DNA of 32,438 nucleotides from an uncultured Gammaproteobacteria bacterium (GTDB lineage: Bacteria > Pseudomonadota > Gammaproteobacteria > Pseudomonadales > Pseudohongiellaceae), in contig CAJWGN010000021.1 in assembly GCA_913031035.1 (NCBI GenBank), positions 1-32,438 of the forward strand. The letters are read 5' to 3'. The notes beneath the pieces were generated by a model. That model was not told the origin of the DNA, made no database searches, and worked only from the letters and a program-made list of their open reading frames with translations. Shown one piece after another: positions 1-8,625 of this stretch. Position numbers and translations under genes: made by a program. Numbering within the stretch: the first letter of the stretch is position 1; each line of letters begins with the position of its first letter.

Positions 1-560
1 TTTCAATGATTTGCCTGTCAAGTATCTTGGATACTTCCGGTTTATTGCGAAGGCTCATCATGTGGTCAATAAATTGAACGCAAGGATCGTCACTAATCAA
101 TCTAGTCGCACGGAGATCCACTATGTCTCCAAGGCGTTCTAAGAATTTCCACCACACTATTTATACACACGAAATTTAAGGGGTTCATAGCAAGATTAAC
201 GATCATCTGGAGCAGTTGGTTCAACTCCTCTTGGCTGGCTTTTACTACCGCAGAGCGCGCTGTCAACGAGGCTAGCGCGCAATAGGTTTCCAAGAACTGA
301 TCGACAAGGTGAGGATCAGGTATATCGCTCAACTCAACCATTGGCCCGAGGACCGCCAAGCTCGCCGACTACATTGGTTAACCTTTCGCCCCACCGGGTA
401 AAATTCGACTCAATCCTAATTGCTCCAGTTGGGAAGACCCTTCTCGAACTGCTCCCCCTACTGGCATCGAAGCATGCGGCCAAATCTCTCTCAGACCGCA
501 ACCCATCGCCTGATCTATCGCGATATTTGAGAATATTTGAGAATACCCGTGCTCAGTCAC
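1..560 (-). pseudogene. Decayed GntR/FadR-type transcriptional regulator, 3' end off window
   Basis: Pieces of one GntR-family regulator can be read on the minus strand in different frames. Around 378-460 a piece reads AVREGSSQLEQLGLSRILPGG, which matches the end of the GntR winged helix (VREAL..LEQLGLI). After a frame change near 375, residues LVDQFLETYCALASLTARSA (about 250-305) look like the start of an FCD ligand-binding domain. Another frame change near 140 leads to DLRATRLISDDPCVQFID (about 60-115), which runs to the left edge. At least two or three frameshifts are needed to join them, so the gene is dead unless the sequence has errors. Family assignment is by motif resemblance only. 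It is not adjacent to the operon that ends at 2526, so a regulatory link is unproven. Confidence 0.5.
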
Positions 561-763
561 TCCCCAATGTCATGACTGATTGTGCTGTTTGGGAACATGG
601 CTAGGATGCTTATTTAGAAAACATGTTCAGAAAATTTCTCTAAATACCGAGAATTAAGTAATAAAAGTTGGTCAAACCGTCTAGTTTTTTCAATTATAAG
701 AAGCAAAAGAAAGATAGCGAGCGTTAGGCGCTAGATCGGAGGCCGGCTGGGTTGAACCGAAGG

Positions 764-1324
764 CTAGAAGCCCCCAAACAACTCCAATCCAAGCTGAGAT
801 TCATAGTGGGCGTCATTTAAATTTGCGGCGTCAACATCACCTGAAAACAAGGCATCAATATCCTCTGCAATTAAGTCAACCGCTTGTCGGTGCTTTTCAT
901 CAGCTAGCGCTATTTGAAGAATAGAAGCCCACATTGAAAGCATCCGATTATCTATCTTTCTAATCGGATTGTCTTTAGACCACTCCGATGCGATAGAAAT
1001 ACCAACATCAAGCAGCTTTTCTGAAAAATCTTCATCTTCTTTATCACCAGTTTCTTCCAAGATTATGCGTTCGACATCGTTCCAACCTGTGGGATAAGCA
1101 ATATTCCCTTGATAGAAAGCAGTCACCCAGTAGAGATAAACGCCCAACTCTTGAGATTGCTGATTAACAGGGTCGGCGTCATAGGCCGCTACAAAACGCT
1201 CAACCTTTGGCAAATCCTGAGGCCAATCTTCTAGATTATTAACAGAGCAAGCGCTGATGAGAACAGCAAACTGCAGCAAACACAGAAGCCGACAGAAGGA
1301 TGAGTTGATATAAAAATAAGTCAT
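764..1324 (-). CDS. Hypothetical lipoprotein, 186 aa
   Basis: The N-terminus has a hydrophobic segment ending in the lipobox L-I-S-A-C (Cys26), so the product should be a lipoprotein exported by Sec and acylated at Cys26. The mature part is acidic, mostly helical in character and contains several Trp and Tyr residues (for example YLYWVTAFYQG near residues 63-73). I recognise no domain. It stands alone between two decayed genes, with nothing co-directional close by. The ATG at 1324 is the only reasonable start because the signal sequence begins right after it. No terminator is evident in 600-763. Being a lipoprotein is well supported; the function is unknown. Confidence 0.7.
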   Translation of the reverse strand: MTYFYINSSFCRLLCLLQFAVLISACSVNNLEDWPQDLPKVERFVAAYDADPVNQQSQELGVYLYWVTAFYQGNIAYPTGWNDVERIILEETGDKEDEDFSEKLLDVGISIASEWSKDNPIRKIDNRMLSMWASILQIALADEKHRQAVDLIAEDIDALFSGDVDAANLNDAHYESQLGLELFGGF

Positions 1325-1636
1325 AAGGTCTCTAAAATAGTTAATAACTAGGTTTTCAAAAAATAATGCTGGTCAAAGTCCGTTTTACCCTAAGGTCGAC
1401 CAACGTATTGGTTCTTTTTTCGATAAAAATAGAGCCCCGTGAGAGCTGACTGCAAGCCACAATGATGTTTCTGTTAAACTGTGTACCACCTGCCACCTTC
1501 TAGAGGTCTTTGGGATAGGATAATGCACTCATGAGTTGTCTGTTTGGATCAAATTAGATTAGATGCTACCTGAGTTTACCCCTCTTAGATTATATTTTGC
1601 CCGAGATTCTAATCAATCTATAGGAATAACCTAGAT
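1325..1636. other. Intergenic stretch, nothing recognised
   Basis: About 310 bases between the lipoprotein gene and the HD-GYP remnant. It is AT-rich with short T and A runs. I found no ORF, RNA gene, strong hairpin or repeat that I could defend. It should contain the promoter of the minus-strand lipoprotein gene, but no convincing -35/-10 pair stands out. Confidence 0.4.
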
Positions 1637-2474
1637 ATGATGGACAACTCTCAATTAAAACATACAGAGAAGCTTTTTCACCACGGAAATCAGGTCTAAC
1701 ATTGAACCTAGCAAACGGTACTTGATCGACAATTTTGAAGGCGCTTTTATATTGGTAAATCTCGTCGTTGTCAGTGCTATAGATTGGCCGGCTGATTGGA
1801 TGCTTTCATTCCTCAATTTTTTCTACCTGCCGGTTTTACTCAGTTCATACTATCTTGGCATACGCTAAGAGGAATTGGGGGCATTTTTTACCCTTTTAGT
1901 CATTGCCATTTTGGCAAGTATCTATCCGGAAAAATTTGTCGGACCTTCTGATGTCTTTGGACTGTGGTCTTCAGTGCTGATTTGGGCGGGATTCCTTATT
2001 CTGACTTCGGTCGCAGTAGGATTCACCCACCGCGAGTTAGAGAACAAACATGATGTGTTGGAAGCTGGATATTTAGCTGAAATAGGCAAAACTATTGCCC
2101 CAGAAAATATCCTTAACCGTGATGCGAGACTAACCGATAATGACTTTACGCATATCCATATGCACCTTAGAGAAGGCGTTCGAGGACTGCGTCATATCGG
2201 CTATGAAAATTAGCCTATGCTTGACTTGATTGAATGCCACCACGGAAATTATGACGGCAGCGGCTACCCGGCAGCAACCAACGCTGCAAATATGCCTGTC
2301 GGCGCTGGCATTTTAACTGCTGCTGCAGCCTATATCAGGCTCACCTCAAAGCATCCTTATCGCAACCCATAAAATGGCAGAGCAGTCTTTAATGATATTA
2401 GGAAATACATTAGCTTCGGCAAGTTTGATCCTGAGATTGTAACCGCACTAGGTAAAATTATTGCCCACCTGTGA
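1637..2474 (+). pseudogene. Decayed membrane-anchored HD-GYP signalling protein
   Basis: One reading frame from about 1683 to 2474 encodes a recognisable protein but is broken by TAA at 1866, TAG at 2211 and TAA at 2370. A possible original start (ATG at 1637) lies in another frame. The N-terminal half has several hydrophobic segments (for example around 1740-1860 and 1881-2030). The C-terminal half resembles an HD-GYP c-di-GMP phosphodiesterase: HHGNYDGSGYP (about 2238-2270) corresponds to the HHE.xDGxGYP signature, followed by TSKHPYR for the usual TSxRPYR. Active-site positions have also changed: HHE has become HHG, and the usual DxxDALTS region reads AAAYIRLTS. Stops plus lost key residues indicate true decay rather than sequencing error. 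Confidence 0.7.
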
Positions 2475-2525
2475 AAGTCGCCAATCAACGATTGACACTA
2501 CTGCGGCCTGCGTCCAGCTCTCTCA

Positions 2526-3509
2526 CTAACTCCCAGCTACAAGCGATGCAAGCACCCGCCGTTGGCCCTCATAGGGCCTGCGGCCATGCATCACCAGATA
2601 ATTATCCACCAAGGCTACATCTCCCGCTTGCCATGGCATGTCGAAACTTAGCTCATCGCTAAGAGCGATGGCAGTTGCCATAGATTCCTGTGATATTTCG
2701 CTGCCGTCGCCAAAGGTAATCGCCCGACTCTTCTCATTGCGACTGTCTTTCCAACCTCTAAAAGCCGCAATTAGCTGATTAAAAAAAACCTTCCGGCCAT
2801 TTGCAAAATCTTTTACTGCGGGCAAAATTGGGGACGTAACCCTTAGATCGCCGTTGCCAAGCCATTCCCATGCGTAACCTAGCTCCTGTAACTTATACTC
2901 AGCAGCCTCCTTTGACTCAGCGCTTAATGTACTGTGCCAGCTTCGACCTTGTCCTGATTCAGCATCGTCCAACTCTGGCATGGTGTTTGAGTAACGAACA
3001 CCCAAGCCTTCGCATAGGGATACAAATTCCGAATCTAATTCTTTAAGACGATCCAACAATATATCCGACCTGCAAAGTGGAGTGGCTCCTCCTGAATCCG
3101 CGGCCTGCTCGCAGAAAAAGAATAATTTTGCCGGGTAAACCGGGGTCTGAGCCATTTCATGATGCAGAAAAATAGACACGCTGGCAGGCGCTTCGTTTGC
3201 CGTAAACACTTTCTCCGTTCGATTAGTTCTCACGGCATTTGAAAGTGATTCGCCGTAAGTGAAATTGGGCAACCCAAATGCAGATATAAACTGATCGAAA
3301 TCCTCCGCTGTTGCCAAGGGGAAACCCCTAAACAGAATTACCCCGTGGGTTGATAGCTGCTTTAGAATTTCATCACGGTGCAGAGCAAGCGTAGACAAAA
3401 TCTCAGGCAGCAACGCATCTTCTTTACTGTTCACTAAAGCCAAAGGGAATTCCACTCCGGCGAAGTCTTGCTGGCCGCTAACATTGAATTTCTGAGCAAA
3501 TGAGTTCAC
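2526..3509 (-). CDS. TauD/TfdA-family Fe(II)/2-oxoglutarate dioxygenase
   Basis: The 327-residue product belongs to the TauD/TfdA fold and is closest in style to SyrP and plant clavaminate-synthase-like proteins, which carry HHE instead of the HxD of TauD. Iron ligands visible are His116 and Glu118 (LHHEMAQ) and the distal His308 (VMHGRRPY), with Arg317/Arg318 placed to bind 2-oxoglutarate. GVILFRGF near 56-63 is the typical N-terminal motif of the family. Start is GTG at 3509, preceded by GAGG at a 5-base spacing; the aldo/keto reductase stop codon overlaps this Shine-Dalgarno, so translation is probably coupled. It is the last gene of the operon that starts at 7478. Chemistry is expected to be oxygen-dependent hydroxylation or oxidative cleavage coupled to succinate formation. 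The substrate cannot be told from sequence. Confidence 0.9.
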   Translation of the reverse strand: MNSFAQKFNVSGQQDFAGVEFPLALVNSKEDALLPEILSTLALHRDEILKQLSTHGVILFRGFPLATAEDFDQFISAFGLPNFTYGESLSNAVRTNRTEKVFTANEAPASVSIFLHHEMAQTPVYPAKLFFFCEQAADSGGATPLCRSDILLDRLKELDSEFVSLCEGLGVRYSNTMPELDDAESGQGRSWHSTLSAESKEAAEYKLQELGYAWEWLGNGDLRVTSPILPAVKDFANGRKVFFNQLIAAFRGWKDSRNEKSRAITFGDGSEISQESMATAIALSDELSFDMPWQAGDVALVDNYLVMHGRRPYEGQRRVLASLVAGS

Positions 3510-3516
3510 TGATACC

Positions 3517-4497
3517 TCAATCGTAAATTGGATAGAATTTGTTAAAAGCTAAATCACAAAAGACAGCGGGATCGTTAAAGCGCCTGTCTGAGTTCAAATC
3601 AGAAATAGCCTTCATCTCCTCCGCGTTAAGCTCGAAATCAAATAGCGCCAGATTCTCGGTTAAGCGCTCAACTTTGCTAGTCTTTGGAATGATAGCCGTG
3701 CCTCGTTGAACTCCCCAGCGCAAAACCACTTGAGCTGGAGTTCGATTCACGCGCTTCGCCGCGGCCTGAACAACTCCCTGCTCTAATACCGACTCACTTA
3801 ATGAAGCCATATCCAATGCCAAATAGGATAAAGCTCCTAAGGGAGAAAACGCGGTGATCGACAAGTCATACTCACTCGCTAAACGCAAAAGGCGCTCTTG
3901 GGTTAGATAAGGATGGGATTCAACTTGCAGCATTGCAGGCTTTATTTTCGCGTAAGAAAACAGATCGTGAAGCAGGGCCGAATTATAATTACAAACACCT
4001 ATCTGCTTGACCAAACCTTTCTCTACCAAGGCTTCCATCGCGCGCCAAGTATCCATCAGAGGCACTGGTGCAATTTCCATCGTGGGCTTTTCAGACTCCG
4101 GATCAAAGAACCATTCAGGTGGATACCTAGTTTCGAAATCAACGTACTTTAGCGAGATGGGAAAATGAATAAGGTACAAATCTAAATACTCCACACCCAG
4201 ATCAAGAAGTGACTTTTCGCAGGCCGCCTGAACATGTTCTGGGCTATGGTAAGTGTTCCATAGCTTAGAGGTAACCCATAGGTCTTCTCTGGCGCAGAGT
4301 CCGCTTGCTAGAGCGTTAGCGATCCCCTGACCTACCTCGTATTCATTGCCATAGTCGGCAGCACTGTCTAAATGACGATACCCCACTTCAATGGCTTGAC
4401 GCACGGCTTCGGCAGTATCAGATTTTTCTATTTTCCAGAGGCCCAAGCCAACTGCTGGCATAGACTTGTCCCCAACTTTGATCACAGTAGGTGTCAC
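3517..4497 (-). CDS. Aldo/keto reductase (xylose-reductase-like, AKR2-type)
   Basis: The 326-residue TIM-barrel oxidoreductase has the complete AKR catalytic tetrad: Asp44 and Tyr49 (HLDSAADYGNE), Lys78 (TSKLW) and His111 (DLYLIHFP). The coenzyme region is seen as IPKTSKVERLTEN near residue 275. The C-terminal RFNDP is a hallmark shared with xylose reductases, so the likely reaction is NAD(P)H-dependent reduction of an aldehyde or aldose to the alcohol. The start is GTG in a four-base GTGA overlap with the stop of the Gfo/Idh/MocA gene upstream, and the dioxygenase begins seven bases after its own stop, so all are one transcript. Substrate is unknown. One option is that it reduces an aldehyde made by a neighbouring enzyme. 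Confidence 0.93.
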   Translation of the reverse strand: MTPTVIKVGDKSMPAVGLGLWKIEKSDTAEAVRQAIEVGYRHLDSAADYGNEYEVGQGIANALASGLCAREDLWVTSKLWNTYHSPEHVQAACEKSLLDLGVEYLDLYLIHFPISLKYVDFETRYPPEWFFDPESEKPTMEIAPVPLMDTWRAMEALVEKGLVKQIGVCNYNSALLHDLFSYAKIKPAMLQVESHPYLTQERLLRLASEYDLSITAFSPLGALSYLALDMASLSESVLEQGVVQAAAKRVNRTPAQVVLRWGVQRGTAIIPKTSKVERLTENLALFDFELNAEEMKAISDLNSDRRFNDPAVFCDLAFNKFYPIYD

Positions 4498-5720
4498 TTT
4501 AAAGCATCCTCTAAATTTAAATCAGTTATATAGTCATCGATAATAGTCGGGGCACCGCTAACAATTGACTCTTGTGCAGCTGAGGCCACAATCAAAGCCC
4601 ATAAACCTTGCAACGGTGTCGCGCTGTCGGTGAGCTTGCCATCAAGTCTGTCAATCAATGCCATATGCTCGAAAAATGTTGCACCATGATGCCCACTCCG
4701 CTCAACCAGATCAGCATAAGTTAGATCAAAAATCTGTTCGCCAGCCTCAGCATCGTTCTCCAAAACCAGTGTCGCTTTTGAAACTCGGCCATCAACAAAA
4801 CTAGATTTTTCCGAGGCGGTAATTCGACCACTGCTTCCTACAACAATTAGCTCTTCATAAAGTTCAGGACAAAACATATTGAGGGTAAAATTAGCTCTTA
4901 TACCGTTGTCATACTCAATAATAACAAACGCATTGTCGTCAATATCGGAGGCCTTTCCTTGATAAGAAAAATCTTTAAAATTCACCGCTTGGCCACCGCT
5001 CGCAAAAACCCTAACTGGCCTGGCCTGAGCCATCATGTTTATCAAATCAAAATAATGGCAACACTTCTCCACCAAGGTACCGCCGCTTTTTTCATTGAAT
5101 TTATTCCACTGATTTACTTTATCCAGAAAAGGCGGGCGATATTCCGACATACTAATTGTTTTCACATCTCCCAACACTTGCATCGACTTAATAAGATGAA
5201 AGGCTTCAGAATACTGAGACTTGTATCGATATTGCATACCCAGCTGAATGCAATTAGAGTATTTTTGCGCTAGTGCTACTACTGTCGCCGCCTCAAACAG
5301 ATCAGTGGCCATAGGCTTTTCAAGAAATAGCGCTTTTCCGGACTTAATTGCAGTTTGCAGTATTTCGAAATGTGTAAAGTTGGGCGTACATATCAGCAAA
5401 GCATCTACCGACTCGTCAAAACAAGCCTCTTCCAAACTGCCATATATAACAAGTTCGGTGTTTGCATAGCTTGAAAAATCTTTGCTGGCAATTTCTAAAC
5501 TCTCAACCGAGGTATCGAACACCCCATTGACAACGGCTTTGCCAAGTAAAGTAGCAACACGCATATGCTCTCTACCAATCATGCCGCAGCCGATCAGATT
5601 AAGCCGATATGCAGCGCCATTGATCACGTTAGGCTGAACGTGACTTTCTGCAATTGTGCGCTGCTGCGCGGGCGCATCAAAAAAACGTAACGCGCCGGGC
5701 GCGTAGTTAGGATATTCCAC
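4494..5720 (-). CDS. Gfo/Idh/MocA-family NAD(P)-dependent sugar oxidoreductase
   Basis: The 408-residue protein has a Rossmann dinucleotide-binding motif GCGMIG at 44-49, the conserved TPNFTH at 112-117 and the family signature EKPMA at 134-138. The C-terminal alpha/beta substrate domain contains GGTLVEKCCHYFDL with His222 in the place of the usual catalytic histidine. A roughly 37-residue extension before the Rossmann fold is longer than in most relatives; the GTG start at 5720 follows the symporter stop with no gap, so the extension is accepted but not certain. Members oxidise or reduce sugars, inositols and sugar acids at a ring hydroxyl. Together with the sodium symporter and the aldo/keto reductase it points to catabolism of a polyol or sugar derivative. 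Confidence 0.93.
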   Translation of the reverse strand: MEYPNYAPGALRFFDAPAQQRTIAESHVQPNVINGAAYRLNLIGCGMIGREHMRVATLLGKAVVNGVFDTSVESLEIASKDFSSYANTELVIYGSLEEACFDESVDALLICTPNFTHFEILQTAIKSGKALFLEKPMATDLFEAATVVALAQKYSNCIQLGMQYRYKSQYSEAFHLIKSMQVLGDVKTISMSEYRPPFLDKVNQWNKFNEKSGGTLVEKCCHYFDLINMMAQARPVRVFASGGQAVNFKDFSYQGKASDIDDNAFVIIEYDNGIRANFTLNMFCPELYEELIVVGSSGRITASEKSSFVDGRVSKATLVLENDAEAGEQIFDLTYADLVERSGHHGATFFEHMALIDRLDGKLTDSATPLQGLWALIVASAAQESIVSGAPTIIDDYITDLNLEDALK

Positions 5721-7478
5721 TTAGCTTAAGTCTCTCAATGGCTGCTGAATTATGCGGGGAAGTTTATCATAAACTCCAAGAACCCAAACAACCGCATTTG
5801 CGATTATCAGCGCCACTAGCAGCGGCCAAAACAACGTACTTATGCCATCGACCAACCCAACTTTGGAGAACAACAGGTAAAGAAATACAACTGCGGAGAA
5901 CAGGGTAAAGGCACAGGGACCGGCCAAATACCAGGGGGTTAGATCTACTTTGTTTTGCAGAGTATAAGTCCATGGGTTAGCTCGCGGTTTAACTGCGCCT
6001 ACAACGAGCATGATGCTAACCTCAACCACGAATAAAATAGCGTATAAGTGAAGAAAGTGTAGCGACGTATAATCCACTAGCACGAATTGAAATAAACCAT
6101 AGGCGATAATATGAAACACTATCGCAATCTTGGCACCAAGTGCTGGCACTCGCTTGGTAAACAGCCCAACAATGACAATAGAAATAACCGGTATATTATA
6201 AAACCCCGTGAATATTCGAATAATTTGCCAAAGGCCTTCAGGTGCGAACTGTAACAATGGTGCAACGACAAAAGAGAAAAGCGCAATCACGACACTGGCT
6301 ATTTTGGCAACTTTCACCAACTGCTCGTCAGAAGGCTCTTGTTTTTGCATTGGCGCATAAATATCTAAACAAAACAGGGTTGCAGCACTGTTTAATAAGG
6401 AGTTGAATGAGCTAAAAACCGCGCCAAGCAATACCGCCAAAAAAAAGCCTGTGGCATATACCGGCAATACATCCCGAATCAGCCGAGGATAGGCCAAATC
6501 GATTGAGCTTAAACCTTCACCATACAGATGATAGGCAATTACACCGGGGATCATCATCATGAAAGGCACTAGCACTTTAAAATAACCTGAAAACAACACT
6601 CCTTTTTGACCTTCCGCTAAATTTTTGGCACCAAGAGTTCGCTGAATGACGTATTGATTAGTACACCAGTAGAAAAGATTCGCGAAAATCATTCCCGTAA
6701 AAATTGTGCCAAAAGGGGTAGGGTCTGATGCACCACCGATCGCATTTAACTTGTGCGTGTCGGTTGTTGTAATAATAGCCAAACCTTCTGTTATGCTTCC
6801 CTGCCCGAGCAAAGAAAGGCCCAAAACGGGAACCGTAAGACCGACAATCAAGAGCCCGACGCCGTTCAAGGTATCCGAAATCGCGACAGCTTTCAGACCA
6901 CCAAAAATCGCGTAGAGCGAACCGGCACAGCCGATGGTAACGATCGTCAACACCAGCGCTGCGCTGTAGCTAATGTTAAACAAAGTTGGGAAATCAAATA
7001 ACTGAAGGACGGCTATTGAGCCAGAATACAACACCGAAGGAATGGTGATTAAGCCGTAGCCCACCATAAACAGAACCACTGACATCCTGCGAACGCTGTC
7101 ATCAAAGCGGTCAGCTAAGAATTGTGGCAACGTTGTAAAAGCGCCAGCCAAGTAACGCGGAAGAAAGATAAAGGCCATGCATATGGTCGCAAACGCCGCA
7201 GTGACTTCCCACGCCATGCTACTCAGATTGTATCCATAGGCCGAGCCGTTTAAGCCTATTAGCTGTTCCGCGGACAAATTTGTGAGCAACATAGAGCCAG
7301 CAATAAAGACTGCACTCAGCCCTCGGCCCGCCAAGAAATAGCCATCTTTTGTGCTTACCTCGCCGCGCGTCTTGAGATAAGACACCCACGCAACTACGCC
7401 CATAAAAAAGGCACAGCTCGCCAGAGTCATAAAAATATCATCTGTATTCAAATCTAACTTCTCACTGCTAACTCTCAA
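5721..7478 (-). CDS. Sodium:solute symporter (SSS family, SGLT/YidK-like)
   Basis: The 585-residue protein is hydrophobic throughout, with about 14 membrane segments, fitting the SSS/SLC5 family. Family motifs include DGYFLAGRGL (45-54), SAEQLIGLNGSAYGYN (69-84) and TLPQFLADRFDDSVR (116-130). YidK- and SGLT-type members move sugars or related solutes with sodium. The start is uncertain: TTG at 7478 opens the frame but has no clear Shine-Dalgarno; a TTG at 7451 follows GAGAAG, and an ATG at 7430 also keeps every membrane segment. It is the first gene of the operon, and the next start codon abuts its stop. It is the best clue that the pathway substrate enters the cell intact as a small solute. 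Confidence 0.93.
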   Translation of the reverse strand: MRVSSEKLDLNTDDIFMTLASCAFFMGVVAWVSYLKTRGEVSTKDGYFLAGRGLSAVFIAGSMLLTNLSAEQLIGLNGSAYGYNLSSMAWEVTAAFATICMAFIFLPRYLAGAFTTLPQFLADRFDDSVRRMSVVLFMVGYGLITIPSVLYSGSIAVLQLFDFPTLFNISYSAALVLTIVTIGCAGSLYAIFGGLKAVAISDTLNGVGLLIVGLTVPVLGLSLLGQGSITEGLAIITTTDTHKLNAIGGASDPTPFGTIFTGMIFANLFYWCTNQYVIQRTLGAKNLAEGQKGVLFSGYFKVLVPFMMMIPGVIAYHLYGEGLSSIDLAYPRLIRDVLPVYATGFFLAVLLGAVFSSFNSLLNSAATLFCLDIYAPMQKQEPSDEQLVKVAKIASVVIALFSFVVAPLLQFAPEGLWQIIRIFTGFYNIPVISIVIVGLFTKRVPALGAKIAIVFHIIAYGLFQFVLVDYTSLHFLHLYAILFVVEVSIMLVVGAVKPRANPWTYTLQNKVDLTPWYLAGPCAFTLFSAVVFLYLLFSKVGLVDGISTLFWPLLVALIIANAVVWVLGVYDKLPRIIQQPLRDLS

Positions 7479-7548
7479 AATTATAACTGTCGGAAACTAG
7501 CATTTCTGGATATCAGACTCCAGTTAATCTATCAACATGACTGGTGAT

Positions 7549-7860
7549 TTAATGTTTGCGACTCAATCGGCGATCAAGATTTACATTAAACGCGGCATCA
7601 GCTGGGTAGTTGTACCATTGATTTGACTCCACGCTTAAGGTGTCAATCTTACCATTTAGATAGCCTGTATATTCACCAAAATGAGGATAAGCATAGTTAA
7701 TGCTCACCTATTCCAATGGCTATTCCCAAGTAACCGCAACTGTAAAGCCAAACAGATTTTTAAAAGCACTTATCATCCCATCATTGGGATTAATCACGGC
7801 TAGATCGATATCTGCCTGATGTTTTTAACAAGCGAGAAAGGCCGACAGAATACTTGGCAT
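7549..7860 (-). pseudogene. Unrecognised decayed coding remnant
   Basis: On the minus strand a frame ending with TAA at 7549 reads as ordinary protein (YAYPHFGEYTGYLNGKID and later QWYNYPADAAFNVNLDRR, about 7555-7700). Upstream in the same frame it is interrupted by TAG codons near 7709 and 7721 yet continues as plausible protein (AVINPNDGMISAFKNLFGF, roughly 7745-7810). A further piece near 7835-7860 is in another frame. This looks like the last 100 residues of a former gene. I cannot name the family. Aromatic and Gly-rich composition would suit an exported or outer-membrane protein, but that is a guess. Confidence 0.35.
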
Positions 7861-8210
7861 CGTTGCCTCAGTTTTCGTATTGGGTTGGCTTTGCTGATAT
7901 TTATCTGCGCAGCGAGTTTAGTTTTTGAGTAGAATTATTGGTGTTAGCGTGAGTGTTAGCGCGGGTGTTACCTACGACTCACTAGCCTCTTCTGCTAGCT
8001 CTACCTGCTCATTGATCGACCTAATCAAGAAATCGTTATGCCTAGGCTTTGGTGCATACTGATGAATCACGCTCCCGTTTAGGCGCTCGATAATCTTATC
8101 GAGATCATTGAAACTACCAATCAAAATATCTCTTATAAATAAATCCCTTTCGTCATTCTTAGGAATTTGATGCAAGAAAGACCGAGCATTTTTGCATCAG
8201 AAAGAATTCA
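7861..8210. other. Intergenic stretch with only a weak short ORF
   Basis: About 350 bases between two gene remnants. A 67-codon minus-strand frame (7972-8175) starts with TTG, has no Shine-Dalgarno and resembles no family I know, so I do not call it. Near 7935-7965 the short motif GTGTTAGCG is nearly repeated (gtgttagcgtgagtgttagcgcgggtgtta). No RNA gene or terminator is visible. Confidence 0.35.
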
Positions 8211-8518
8211 ACCATACTGCCTTTGATTCAACTCCAAAAGAGCCTTACGGAAATTGCCGATGAGCTCTATGCGCAGCCCATATCTGCAGATATAAAAAAG
8301 CAGCTCCACAGCATCAACTTCCTGTTGGCAGCGGAGGATGTAAACTCATTACCACCTATAGCATAGATTCGATTGAAGAGGGTTTGGCAGGTATTAAACG
8401 AGTACAAGACATCATCAGCAACCTCTCAAAGCGTGCAAGCAATTGCTCTGGTGACGTCTGTTTTGAAGTAACACATACCCCGCGTATGTGTCTGGGCCAC
8501 CATAGGAATAAGACTTAA
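8211..8518 (+). pseudogene. Histidine-kinase dimerisation-domain remnant
   Basis: Two consecutive plus-strand pieces in different frames resemble the helical region around the phospho-acceptor domain of a PAS-type histidine kinase. The first (about 8211-8366) reads LHSINFLLAAEDVNSL, then a TAG. The second (about 8366-8518, shifted frame) reads IEEGLAGIKRVQDIISNL, close to the common EGxERVxxIVxNLxxFSR pattern that ends the dimerisation helix pair. No ATP-binding domain follows. The piece is short, so the assignment rests on pattern similarity; the shift and stop make it a remnant in any case. Confidence 0.45.
8471..8491. repeat. Perfect 8-bp inverted repeat, 5-base loop
   Basis: ACACATAC (8471-8478) pairs with GTATGTGT (8484-8491) around CCCGC. 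There is no T-run, so it is not a classic terminator. It lies inside the decayed kinase remnant, 135 bases past the end of the TPR/TonB-C gene. It may be chance or a weak binding site. Confidence 0.3.
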
Positions 8519-8625
8519 GCTGTTTCTTACCAGCTCAGCAAGGCTTAAAGAATTCAACTACATGATGGCGATATTGCTGATCGCGCCACTGTATCCCCTT
8601 CTAATCTAGCCTGTCCCCGTGTGAA

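Noticed and set aside
2526-4497. Naming the operon a sulfoquinovose dioxygenase pathway
   Set aside because: The dioxygenase has HHE and SyrP-like features rather than the TauD-type HxD, and no sulfoquinovosidase or sulfite-handling gene is visible.
7972-8175. 67-codon minus-strand ORF
   Set aside because: TTG start without Shine-Dalgarno, no family resemblance, surrounded by gene remnants; may be a piece of another dead gene but I cannot support it.
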